The notes under the pieces are model-generated. The model was not told the DNA's origin and did no database searches. It was given only the letters and a program-made list of their open reading frames with translations. Positions 8,015 to 14,682 of a stretch of DNA of 20,013 bases are shown here, piece by piece. The position numbers and the translations under genes are program-made. Source of the DNA: Methanobacteriota archaeon (lineage in GTDB: Archaea > Thermoplasmatota > Thermoplasmata > RBG-16-68-12); contig VBLZ01000163.1 of assembly GCA_005878515.1 (NCBI GenBank), positions 1 to 20,013 on the forward strand, read 5' to 3'. The stretch's first letter is position 1; each line of letters opens with the position of its first letter.

Positions 8015-8039
8015 GACCAGATCGCTGAGCGATCCGGTC
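8015..8039. terminator. Hairpin between convergent transporter genes, possible two-way terminator
   Basis: GACC-A-GATCGC, loop TGA, then GCGATC-C-GGTC: two arms of 11 bases with a single A/C mismatch and a three-base loop. It occupies most of the 56-base gap between the stops of the solute-binding protein gene and the ATPase gene. No U-run follows on either side, so intrinsic termination is not certain; 3'-end protection is another possibility. Confidence 0.45.
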
Positions 8040-8044
8040 ACGCC

Positions 8045-9109
8045 TTACCCAGCCTCGGCCGCGGAATCGGATCCAGACACCGGTTCAGCCGCGAGCAGGT
8101 CGGCAGGCCGCACGTCCACCAGTTCCTCCGCCCGGTGGCACGCCACCCAACGCCTCTCCATCCCCTCCGGAATCCGGAGCAGCGGTTCCTCGGTGCGGCA
8201 TCGATCGATGACGAACGGGCATCGGGCCGCGAAGGGACAACCCGGCGGCGGGTGCACGAGGCTCGGAATCTCCCCGGTGACGCGATACCGTGTCCTGCGG
8301 CGACCCGGTTCCGGAGCCGGCACGGCCGCGAGGAGCGCCTTCGTGTACGGATGCAACGGCCGCTCGAGGACGTCACGCACCCCGCCGAGTTCCGCGATCT
8401 TCCCGAGGTACATCACCGCGACGCGGTCGGCGACGTACCGCACCGCGGCCACGTTGTGGGTGATCAGGAGGTACGAAAGTCCGAGCTCGCGTTGCAACGC
8501 GACGAGGCGATTCAGGATCTGGGCCTGCACCGCGACGTCCAACGCACTCGTCGGTTCGTCCAGGATGACGAGTTTCGGCTGGACGCTCAGGGCGCGTGCG
8601 AGCGAGAGGCGCTGCCGGCCGCCTCCCGAGAATTCGTGCGGATATTGATCCAACGACCCCGCGGGGAGCCCGACCGTGGGCAAGAGCGCGGCCACGCGGT
8701 CCCGCACCTCGGAACGGCCGAGGCGTTCCAGTGCCTGAAGCGGCTCTCCGACAATCTGCCACACGCGCAGACGCGGGTCGAGGGAACCAACCGGGTCTTG
8801 GAAGACGATCTGGACCCGCCGCCGGATGTCTCGGAGTGCTGAGCCGTCGAGGTGGCTGATGTCCCGACCACCGAGTCGCACGATACCCGACGTCGGCTCG
8901 TGGAGGCGGGCGAAGAGCCACCCGAGGGTCGTCTTGCCAGAACCCGACTCTCCGATCAAGCCCACGGTCTCGCCTGGCCCGATCGCAACGGACACGCGTT
9001 CGACCGCGTGGATCACGTCCTTCGACTTCCGCTGGACCGCCGCGAGGAGGGGTTGGGTCAGGGGGAAGTGTTTCGTCACGTCGCGCACTTCGGCGAGTGC
9101 TTCGGTCAT
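8045..9109 (-). CDS. Oligopeptide-type ABC transporter ATPase, OppF-like
   Basis: The 354-residue ATPase powers the importer on the cytoplasmic face. It shows Walker A GESGSGKT (53-60), Q-loop Q104, signature SGGGRQRLSLARAL from 161, Walker B VILDEP (182-187), D-loop SALD and H-loop H218. It ends with the C-terminal extension typical of Opp/Dpp ATPases, including HPYTKALL and Cys 291, 297, 304 and 324 in a CPFAARCP..C pattern; such cysteines bind an Fe-S cluster in some relatives. The fifth signature position is Gly where Gln is usual in OppF. Start: ATG 9109 overlaps the upstream ATPase stop as ATGA and is preceded by GGAGGTG at 9121-9127, about 11 bases away. The longer ATG at 9142 would lie inside that gene without its own site. 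It is the last gene of the operon. Confidence 0.9.
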   Translation of the reverse strand: MTEALAEVRDVTKHFPLTQPLLAAVQRKSKDVIHAVERVSVAIGPGETVGLIGESGSGKTTLGWLFARLHEPTSGIVRLGGRDISHLDGSALRDIRRRVQIVFQDPVGSLDPRLRVWQIVGEPLQALERLGRSEVRDRVAALLPTVGLPAGSLDQYPHEFSGGGRQRLSLARALSVQPKLVILDEPTSALDVAVQAQILNRLVALQRELGLSYLLITHNVAAVRYVADRVAVMYLGKIAELGGVRDVLERPLHPYTKALLAAVPAPEPGRRRTRYRVTGEIPSLVHPPPGCPFAARCPFVIDRCRTEEPLLRIPEGMERRWVACHRAEELVDVRPADLLAAEPVSGSDSAAEAG

Positions 9110-10248
9110 GGGAGGCCCGCCACCTCCTCGCTGAAGTAGCATGCGGCTTCGTGGCCCGCGGCGGTTCCCTTCTGGACCTCAAGGACGGGCCCGGGATCGT
9201 CCGAGCACACGGGCTTCGCGAGGGGGCATCTCGGATGGAACGAACAGCCCGACGGAAGCCGCGAGAGATTCGGGACCGATCCGGGGAGGGAGGGCAGCGG
9301 TCCGTCGTCCTTGTATTGATTCGGCGCGGAGCGGAGGAGCGCTTTCGTGTACGGATGGCGAGGGTGCTCGTAGACGTCATCGACGGGCCCGAACTCGACG
9401 AGGTGCCCGGCGTACATCACGCCAACGTCGTCCGCCATCTCCGCGATCACGCCCAGGTCGTGGCTGATGAAGAGGATGGACGTCCGAATCTCTTCGATGA
9501 GCTCTTTCATGAGGGTGAGGACCTGCGCCTGGATCGTGATGTCGAGGGCGCTCGTGGGCTCGTCCGCGATCAGCAGGGACGGCTTCTCACTCAGGGCCAT
9601 CGCGATCATGATGCGCTGTCGCATGCCGCCGGAGAGTTCGTGAGGATAGAGGTCCAGGATCGTCTCTGGATCGTTGATGCGCACGAGCCGCAGGTAATCA
9701 AGCGCGTCCTCGCGGAAATCCACTCGATGGAGGACGCGCGAGAACCCTTTCCTCGCCTCGGGCCTCGACGGGAGGAGGGGACGTGTAAGGGCATCGGCGG
9801 GCTTCGGGCCCTCCCGCTTCGAATAGTCGAATCCTTCGGATCCCGGAACGAGGCCGGGTGCCTGGCCTGACTCCCGCATCTTCCGGATGCGCACGGCCTC
9901 TGCGAGCTGATCGAAAACCCGGAACGCGGGGTTCAGGGAGTTGATCGGCTCCTGGAAGACCATGCTGATGCCGGTGCCGCGGACGAGCGGGAGCTTCCAC
10001 TTCGGCAAGGTCAGGAGGTCCATCCCTCGGAACCGAACTTCTCCGGAGCGGATGCGCGCGGGCGGCTCGCGGAGGAGACGCGGGATCGCGTGCGCGAGCG
10101 TGCTCTTTCCACAGCCAGTCTCGCCGACGATCCCCACGACGTGGCCCGCAGGGAGCTCAAGGGAGACTTCCGAGAGGGCGTGGAACGTCCCCGCGCCGAC
10201 CTCGTAGTCCACGCTGAGGCCTTTCACCTCGAGGAGAGGCTCCGCCAC
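9106..10248 (-). CDS. Oligopeptide-type ABC transporter ATPase, OppD-like, with an insertion
   Basis: This 380-residue ATPase pairs with the OppF-like subunit. It has Walker A GETGCGKS (42-49), Q-loop Q99 in VFQEPINSLNP, signature HELSGGMRQR (203-212), Walker B LLIADEP (225-231), H-loop H263 and a C-terminal extension with HPYTKALL and Cys 335, 341, 348 and 370. SGGMRQR is the usual form for OppD. Between about 125 and 178 is a basic, Pro/Gly-rich insertion (around SEGFDYSKREGPKPADALTR) that makes it about 50 residues longer than typical OppD. GTG 10248 is chosen over upstream in-frame codons because it lies 4 bases after the permease stop (10253) and the ATPase fold begins at once (AEPLLEVKGLSVDY). 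Its stop overlaps the next gene's ATG, so translation is probably coupled. Confidence 0.9.
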   Translation of the reverse strand: MAEPLLEVKGLSVDYEVGAGTFHALSEVSLELPAGHVVGIVGETGCGKSTLAHAIPRLLREPPARIRSGEVRFRGMDLLTLPKWKLPLVRGTGISMVFQEPINSLNPAFRVFDQLAEAVRIRKMRESGQAPGLVPGSEGFDYSKREGPKPADALTRPLLPSRPEARKGFSRVLHRVDFREDALDYLRLVRINDPETILDLYPHELSGGMRQRIMIAMALSEKPSLLIADEPTSALDITIQAQVLTLMKELIEEIRTSILFISHDLGVIAEMADDVGVMYAGHLVEFGPVDDVYEHPRHPYTKALLRSAPNQYKDDGPLPSLPGSVPNLSRLPSGCSFHPRCPLAKPVCSDDPGPVLEVQKGTAAGHEAACYFSEEVAGLP

Positions 10249-10252
10249 GACG

Positions 10253-11323
10253 TCACCCCGAAGCCCCCGCCGCGGTTGCGGCTGCGGCGGGAGCACGCGT
10301 CGTCGTCTCGGCCTGCGAGAGCGCCCGGCGGCTCCGTGGGTCCAAGATGTCCCGCAGCCCATCCCCAAGGAGGCTGAACGCAAGGACCGTGACGAAAATG
10401 GCGAGTCCGGGGAACGCGACCACCCAGGGGAAGATGAGCAAGTAGTCCGAGTACGCCTGAATCATGTTCCCCCACTCCGGGACATTGGGCGGCACCCCAA
10501 TCCCGATGAAGGAGATCGTCGAGAAGACGACGAGGACCGTGCCGACGTCCATCGTGAAATACACCACCAAGGGCTCCGCGATGTTCCGGAGAACGTGACG
10601 GAACAGGATGCGCCACTCGGCGACGCCGGCAGCTCGCGCGGCCGTTACATAAGGCTGGTGTTTCACAGCGAGGACTTCTCCCCGAGTCAGCCGGACGTAG
10701 TATGGCCACCACGTGAGCAGAATCGCGATGATCGAGGGAATCGTCCCGCGGCCGAGTGATGCGGCAATCGCAAGCGCGAGTACCAACGACGGGAACGCGA
10801 GGAAGACGTCGGTAATGCGCATAATCGTCAGGGATACCGCGGCCCCAATCGTGCCCGGCCGGTCCCAGAAACCTGCGATGAGACCGAGTCCCCCTCCGGT
10901 GAGGAGGGCGAATCCGGCGATGAGGAACCCGATCGCCAGGTCGAGAGGCAGCGCGGTCAGGACCCGAGAGAAGACGTCCCTCCCCGCGCGATCGGTCCCG
11001 AAGAAATGCTCGAGTGAAGGGGGCTGGGCGCAGAACGATTGGTTGCCCACGGTTGGGCATGGTAGGAGAGCATTCGGATCGTACGGAGTCAACGACATCG
11101 GATGCCCAAATGCCGCGCTGATCGGCGGCACGATCACCAGGGCGACCGCGGTGAGTGTGAGGAGGACCACGAGCGCGAAGCCGACGAGCGTCAACGGATT
11201 GGCCCGCAACACCCTATAGAGACCGCGGCTGCCACGGCGCAACTGGCCGATCCACGCGAGGAATCGCGATAGCTGGCGATTTGCGTCGGCCCCGATCCCA
11301 GTCGAGCTAGATCTGGCCGTCAA
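10253..11323 (-). CDS. ABC transporter permease, OppC/DppC-like
   Basis: This is the second permease of the importer: 356 residues and about six membrane helices. After the first helix (PLTLVGFALVVLLTLTAVAL, about 43-65) comes an outer loop, then the family motif HFFGTDRAGRDVFSRVL near 111. The cytoplasmic EAA loop that contacts the ATPases follows as YVTAARAAGVAEWRILFRHV, and the C-terminal DPRSRRALSQ is characteristic of OppC. A low-complexity Ala/Thr tail follows. TTG 11323 is the best start because its bases overlap the stop of the preceding permease (TTGA), the usual arrangement in this operon. The N-terminal 40 residues are polar and basic and probably cytoplasmic. Confidence 0.88.
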   Translation of the reverse strand: MTARSSSTGIGADANRQLSRFLAWIGQLRRGSRGLYRVLRANPLTLVGFALVVLLTLTAVALVIVPPISAAFGHPMSLTPYDPNALLPCPTVGNQSFCAQPPSLEHFFGTDRAGRDVFSRVLTALPLDLAIGFLIAGFALLTGGGLGLIAGFWDRPGTIGAAVSLTIMRITDVFLAFPSLVLALAIAASLGRGTIPSIIAILLTWWPYYVRLTRGEVLAVKHQPYVTAARAAGVAEWRILFRHVLRNIAEPLVVYFTMDVGTVLVVFSTISFIGIGVPPNVPEWGNMIQAYSDYLLIFPWVVAFPGLAIFVTVLAFSLLGDGLRDILDPRSRRALSQAETTTRAPAAAATAAGASG

Positions 11324-12339
11324 CGCCAGTCCACCCGGGGGTCCAAGAGCCCGTACAGGATATCCGCGATGAGATTAGCGACGACGACGCCGACTGCGAA
11401 GAAAATGACGACGCCGATTGTCCCGTTGAAGTTGTACTTTACAATCGACTCGAACGCGTAGCGGCCGACACCGGGCCACTGAAAGATCTCTTCAATCACG
11501 ACACTCGTGGAGAGGAGAGATCCCGCCGTAATCCCGAGGACGGTCACCGTCGAAATAAGCGAGTTGCGCAGCGCGTGCTTGTACAGGACCCAAAAGTCCG
11601 AGAGCCCTTTGATGCGGGCTGTCTTCACGTAGTCCATCGGGAGGACTTCGAGCATCGAGCCGCGCGTCATCCGCGTGGCAATGCCGAGGTTGATGAAGGC
11701 GAGCGCAGTCGCGGGTAATATGAGATGCGCGATTGCGTCCACGACCGCAGGAAAGTTGAGGCTGACGAGGGCGTCGATCACGGACATGTGGAACGGCTCC
11801 GGGAAGCTCGGGATCGAGCCGAAGTTCCCGGAATGCGGGAGCCCAACCAACGGCCCGATCGCGATCGAGAGGACCACCCCGCCCAAATAGGTCGGAGTGG
11901 CCCAGCCGCTCAGGTAGAACGTGCGCACGAGATGGTCTGACCACCTGCCACTGTTGTTTGCCGCGATGACGCCGAGCGGAATCCCGACGGCGACCATGAG
12001 GAAAAGTGCCGCGAGGACGAGTTCCAAGGTCTCGGGGAAGGCCGCCAGAATCGTCGGCAGGACGGGGACCCCGCGAGGGCTCGTCGACCAGTCGCCGGAC
12101 AGCAGTTTTCCAAGGTACAAGACGTACTGATCAAAGAGAGGCTTGTCCAAATCGTTCTTGTCGATGCACTGCTGGATTGTCGCCTGGGTCGCCCGTGGAC
12201 CGGACCATACGTAGCAGGGATTAGGGATGGCGACGTGCGTGAAGAAGAACGTGATCGTTACGACGCCGAACAGCACTGCGACAAGTTGGATGAGTCTCTT
12301 GCTGACGAAAATAACGAGGTCACCCTTACTCCTGCCCAC
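11320..12339 (-). CDS. ABC transporter permease, OppB/DppB-like
   Basis: This is the first gene of the transporter operon and encodes 339 residues with about six membrane helices. It has the standard OppB start (FVSKRLIQLVAVLFGVVTIT), an outer loop with LDKPLFDQYVLYLGKLLSGD, helices from about 105, and the EAA loop MDYVKTARIKGLSDFWVLYK. VVIEEIFQWPGVGRYAFESI and C-terminal LLDPRVDWR are also typical. GTG 12339 begins right before the first helix. A GGGAG about 10-15 bases upstream is the only candidate ribosome binding site, so the start is moderately sure. Two Cys (42 and 58) in the first outer loop could form a disulphide. It is divergent from rpo7 and overlaps the OppC-like gene by 4 bases. 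Confidence 0.88.
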   Translation of the reverse strand: MGRSKGDLVIFVSKRLIQLVAVLFGVVTITFFFTHVAIPNPCYVWSGPRATQATIQQCIDKNDLDKPLFDQYVLYLGKLLSGDWSTSPRGVPVLPTILAAFPETLELVLAALFLMVAVGIPLGVIAANNSGRWSDHLVRTFYLSGWATPTYLGGVVLSIAIGPLVGLPHSGNFGSIPSFPEPFHMSVIDALVSLNFPAVVDAIAHLILPATALAFINLGIATRMTRGSMLEVLPMDYVKTARIKGLSDFWVLYKHALRNSLISTVTVLGITAGSLLSTSVVIEEIFQWPGVGRYAFESIVKYNFNGTIGVVIFFAVGVVVANLIADILYGLLDPRVDWR

Positions 12340-12426
12340 CTCACGTCAACTCCCGGGCCGATCCGGCACCTGCGGCGGCCAGCTACGGTCACCGTCGGAT
12401 TCGATGGTCTCGATAAGGGCGCAAAT

Positions 12427-12437
12427 GGGATAAAGTT
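12427..12437 (-). promoter_or_regulatory. Probable TATA box of the transporter operon
   Basis: Read on the minus strand, AACTTTATCCC is the most TATA-like stretch upstream of the oppB-like gene. Transcription would start near 12405 and give a leader of roughly 65 bases. The call rests on composition and position only. Confidence 0.35.
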
Positions 12438-12448
12438 ACAGGGGCAAC

Positions 12449-12465
12449 CGCGGGTGGGGCCCGCG
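12449..12465. other. GC hairpin between the divergent operons
   Basis: CGCGGG and CCCGCG flank a TGGGG loop in the 223-base gap between the oppB-like gene and rpo7, lying between their two proposed promoters. It could be an operator, a boundary element or chance in GC-rich DNA. The rest of the gap holds the two TATA-like boxes and no gene. Confidence 0.3.
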
Positions 12466-12517
12466 CGTGACGAGGCGCATTCCGCGTGGAACTTGCGGGC
12501 CTGTCTCGGTCCGACGT

Positions 12518-12530
12518 AAAGCCCTAAATA
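12518..12530 (+). promoter_or_regulatory. BRE/TATA promoter of the rpo7 operon
   Basis: AAAGCCCTAAATA is centred about 38 bases before ATG 12563. Transcription starting about 25 bases downstream would leave roughly 10 bases of leader or fewer, and no Shine-Dalgarno sequence precedes the ATG, so the message is probably leaderless or nearly so. The element is nearly identical to the hppA promoter at 3738. Confidence 0.6.
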
Positions 12531-12562
12531 GGGGGAACCGGTACAGCCGCCAGTCGATTTTC

Positions 12563-13141
12563 ATGTACCAGCGGGTCCAGCGGGAAGACGTCGTCCGGAT
12601 CCCGCCGGAGCGCCTTGGGGAGGACATTGACGCGGTCTCCCGCGAGCTCACGCGGACGACCTTAGAAGGGAAGATTGGGGCGGATAAGACCCTCACCCTC
12701 ATTGCTAGCAACATCGAGCGCGTCGGTGAAGGCCGGATCGTCCACGGGGACGGTGCGGTCTACCAGCGGGTGCGCTATGACGCGCTCGTCTTTGCCCCCA
12801 CTCTGCAGGAGATCGTCGAGGGCACCGTGGTGGAAATCCTTAAGTTCGGCGCCTTCGTGAGATTCGGTCCTCTGGACGGCCTCCTGCACATCTCGCAGGT
12901 CATGGACGATCGGGTTGACGTCGACGAAGAGGGCCAGCGGCTGATCGGCAAGGACACGAAGCGCGACCTCCGGATCGGCGACAAGGTCCGCACGCGCATC
13001 GTCGCGGTTTCCCTGAACGAACGGGCGCCGCGGGAGTCGAAGATCGGCCTGACGATGCGTCAACCGGCCCTCGGCAAGCTCGACTGGATCGAAGAGGACC
13101 GCGCGAGGGCGGAAGGCCGCGTGAGGAAAAGGAAAGGCTGA
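12563..13141 (+). CDS. rpo7: DNA-directed RNA polymerase subunit Rpo7 (RpoE')
   Basis: Rpo7 is the larger half of the Rpo4/Rpo7 stalk of archaeal RNA polymerase, equivalent to eukaryotic Rpb7, and helps open complex formation and RNA binding. The 192-residue product matches the family length. It begins MYQRVQREDVVRIPPERLG, has the N-terminal tip domain (1-80) and an S1 RNA-binding domain from about 84 (GTVVEILKFGAFVRFGPLDG, then LLHISQV). The tail is basic. An open frame continues upstream to 12467, but family alignment and the promoter position put the start at ATG 12563. It leads a five-gene operon with spt4, dephospho-CoA kinase, rps24e and rps27ae, a gene order widely conserved in archaea. 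Confidence 0.94.
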   Translation: MYQRVQREDVVRIPPERLGEDIDAVSRELTRTTLEGKIGADKTLTLIASNIERVGEGRIVHGDGAVYQRVRYDALVFAPTLQEIVEGTVVEILKFGAFVRFGPLDGLLHISQVMDDRVDVDEEGQRLIGKDTKRDLRIGDKVRTRIVAVSLNERAPRESKIGLTMRQPALGKLDWIEEDRARAEGRVRKRKG

Positions 13142-13144
13142 GCC

Positions 13145-13336
13145 ATGGTCGTGAAGATCCCGAAGGCGTGCAAGAACTGCGGTCACGTGACCGACGAGGA
13201 CAAGTGCCCCCTGTGCGGGGGCGAGACATCGAAAGACTGGCAAGGGTACGTCATCATCGTGGACCACCCTCGGTCCGAGATCGCGAAGAAGATGGGCATC
13301 CATGTCAACGGGAAGTTCGCCCTCCGCGTTCGCTGA
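13145..13336 (+). CDS. spt4: Transcription elongation factor Spt4 (RpoE'')
   Basis: Spt4 forms a dimer with Spt5 and raises RNA polymerase processivity. The 63-residue product is the usual size. Its zinc ribbon has C9 and C12 (CKNC) and C21 and C24 (CPLC), followed by the family segment KDWQGYVIIVDHPRSEIAKK and the C-terminal GKFALRVR. It starts 3 bases after the rpo7 stop and its last 35 bases overlap the proposed start of the dephospho-CoA kinase gene. There is no strong ribosome binding site, so coupling to rpo7 is likely. Confidence 0.94.
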   Translation: MVVKIPKACKNCGHVTDEDKCPLCGGETSKDWQGYVIIVDHPRSEIAKKMGIHVNGKFALRVR

Positions 13337-13847
13337 TTTCGCCAACGCGACGTTGCGACTTCCGGACTCGCTGCGCGAGTATCTCCGATGGCCGATCGGC
13401 GCCCTGGTCCAAGGGCCGAGCATCCTGCCCACGATCGGCCGGGCGAATCCGGTCGTGACGGTCGGGGACTTCTGCACGCTGGACCTCGTCGCTCGCGGAC
13501 GGACGCCGGACATCTGCGTGGTCGACTTCAAGACGAAACGTCAGGAGGATCCGGAGCTGCGGGACGCGCTGCAACGGATCGGTTCGAAGGCGCTCCGAGT
13601 CACGAATCCTCCGGGGACGATCACGCCGGACGCCTGGCGCGTGCTCTCCGAAGCCTTTAAGTCGGACGAGCGGGTACGCGTCGAAGTCCGAGGCGAAGAG
13701 GACCTTCTCGCTCTCGTCTGCATCGCGCTGGCACCCCCGTCCGCGGCGGTCCTGTACGGCATGCCGTCCCAGGGCGTCGTGGTCGTCCGGGCGGACGAGA
13801 CCGCGAAATCGAGGGCCCTCGACGTCTTGCGGCGCATGGAACGGTAG
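13302..13847 (+). CDS. GTP-dependent dephospho-CoA kinase (DUF359 family)
   Basis: This family carries out the last step of coenzyme A synthesis in archaea, using GTP to phosphorylate dephospho-CoA. The 181-residue product has the expected motifs: LREYLRWPIGALVQG (24-38), VGDFCT (54-59), DFKTKR (75-80), NPPGTIT (102-108), GEEDLLAL (131-138) and YGMPSQGVV (152-160). ATG 13302 lies inside spt4, giving a 35-base overlap. An alternative is TTG 13353, giving a 164-residue protein that begins MRLPDSLREYL, which fits the conserved N-terminus just as well. Neither has a clear ribosome binding site, so the start is open. It is flanked by spt4 and rps24e, its usual archaeal neighbours. Confidence 0.9.
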   Translation: MSTGSSPSAFADFANATLRLPDSLREYLRWPIGALVQGPSILPTIGRANPVVTVGDFCTLDLVARGRTPDICVVDFKTKRQEDPELRDALQRIGSKALRVTNPPGTITPDAWRVLSEAFKSDERVRVEVRGEEDLLALVCIALAPPSAAVLYGMPSQGVVVVRADETAKSRALDVLRRMER

Positions 13848-13850
13848 CCG

Positions 13851-14405
13851 ATGCAACTCGAGGTCCTCCAGAGGAAGGAGAATCCGCTGCTAAAGCGGGT
13901 CGAGGTCACGTTCAAGGCGACGCACAAAGCGGAGCCGACGCCGACGCGGGACGCCCTCCGAGCCTTCCTCGCGAAGGAGCTCAAGGCGACGAAGGACATC
14001 GTCGTTATCGATTATCAGGCCTCGACCTTCGGCCGCTACGAGACCGTTGGAGAGGCGAAGGTCTACAAATCGAAAGAAGAGGCGCTCGCGGTCGAGCGCA
14101 AGCACATCCTCGTCCGCAATAAGCTGATCGAACCGGAGGTCAAGAAAGAGGCGGCGCCGAAGCCGGAGAAACCCACTCCCACGCCCAGGGCCGAGAAAGC
14201 GGAAAAGCCCGCCGCGCCCGCACCGAAAGCCGAGGCCCCGAAGGCGGAGGCGAAGGCGGAAGCGAAACCGGAGAAGGCCCCGCCGAAAGAGGAGAAGAAA
14301 CCCTCGGCCAAGGAAGAGAAGAAGCCCGCCGAGAAGAAAGAGGAAAAAAAGGACGAGAAGAAGGCGGATAAGAAACCTGAAGGCAAGAAGAAAGAGGCGA
14401 AGTGA
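13851..14405 (+). CDS. rps24e: 30S ribosomal protein S24e with a long charged C-terminal tail
   Basis: Residues 1 to about 97 are a complete S24e domain (MQLEVLQRKENPLLKRVEVT at the start, then TPTRDALRAFLAKEL, VVIDYQASTFGRYETVGEAK and ALAVERKHILVRNKL). Archaeal S24e normally ends about there. This protein continues for about 87 residues of Lys, Glu, Ala and Pro in repeats of the type KAEAPKAEAKAEAK and KKEEKKDEKKADKK. No stop interrupts and the next gene overlaps its stop codon, so the tail is translated as part of the protein. It is probably disordered. ATG 13851 follows the kinase stop by 3 bases. The role in the small subunit is known for the domain; that of the tail is unknown. Confidence 0.93.
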   Translation: MQLEVLQRKENPLLKRVEVTFKATHKAEPTPTRDALRAFLAKELKATKDIVVIDYQASTFGRYETVGEAKVYKSKEEALAVERKHILVRNKLIEPEVKKEAAPKPEKPTPTPRAEKAEKPAAPAPKAEAPKAEAKAEAKPEKAPPKEEKKPSAKEEKKPAEKKEEKKDEKKADKKPEGKKKEAK

Positions 14406-14590
14406 TGGCCGAAGCGAAGAAGGAGAAAGGCACGGCCGGACTGAAGCGAAAGTTCTACAAGATTGACGGGGATCGGATCACGCGGGAGCGGGCGAACTGC
14501 CCCAAGTGCGGCCCGGGCGTGTTCCTCGCGCGGCACGGCGATCGGGTGTCGTGCGGGCGCTGCGGCTATACCGAATTCGCGAAGAAGTGA
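14405..14590 (+). CDS. rps27ae: 30S ribosomal protein S27ae
   Basis: This is a small zinc-binding protein of the 30S subunit. The 61-residue product has an N-terminal basic region (GTAGLKRKFYKIDGDRI) and four zinc ligands, C32, C35 (CPKC), C50 and C53 (CGRC), followed by GYTEFAKK. ATG 14405 shares a base with the rps24e TGA (TGATG), so translation is coupled. An in-frame GTG at 14402 would add one Met and is less likely. It closes the rpo7 operon. In many archaea the KEOPS gene kae1 comes next, but here a surface protein gene follows. Confidence 0.93.
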   Translation: MAEAKKEKGTAGLKRKFYKIDGDRITRERANCPKCGPGVFLARHGDRVSCGRCGYTEFAKK

Positions 14591-14604
14591 GACGGCTCTT
14601 CCCA

Positions 14605-14644
14605 TTCTCAATAACCGAAACGCGTCCTGTTCTCGATAACCGGA
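14605..14644 (+). repeat. Direct repeat pair upstream of the surface protein gene
   Basis: TTCTCAATAACCGAA (14605-14619) and TTCTCGATAACCGGA (14630-14644) match at 13 of 15 positions with a 25-base period. They lie just upstream of the TATA-like box at 14652, where a regulator could bind. No such protein is known from this window. Confidence 0.5.
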
Positions 14645-14651
14645 CCATTTG

Positions 14652-14659
14652 CCTTATCC
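14652..14659 (+). promoter_or_regulatory. TATA-like box of the surface protein gene
   Basis: CCTTATCC is centred about 28 bases before GTG 14683, which has no Shine-Dalgarno sequence. A leaderless transcript fits this spacing. Confidence 0.5.
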
Positions 14660-14682
14660 CCGGTCCCCGACCCTGTATTATC

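Noticed and set aside
9107..9142. ATG 9142 as the start of the OppF-like gene
   Set aside because: It would overlap the upstream ATPase by 37 bases and place the GGAGGTG site inside the coding region; ATG 9109 with ATGA overlap fits the operon pattern.
12467..12562. Upstream extension of rpo7
   Set aside because: The extension crosses the promoter at 12518, has no family similarity and gives a protein longer than known Rpo7.
13648..13663. AAGCCTTTAAG-like element as an internal promoter for rps24e
   Set aside because: It lies inside the kinase coding sequence about 190 bases before rps24e, and the tight operon spacing makes a separate promoter unnecessary.
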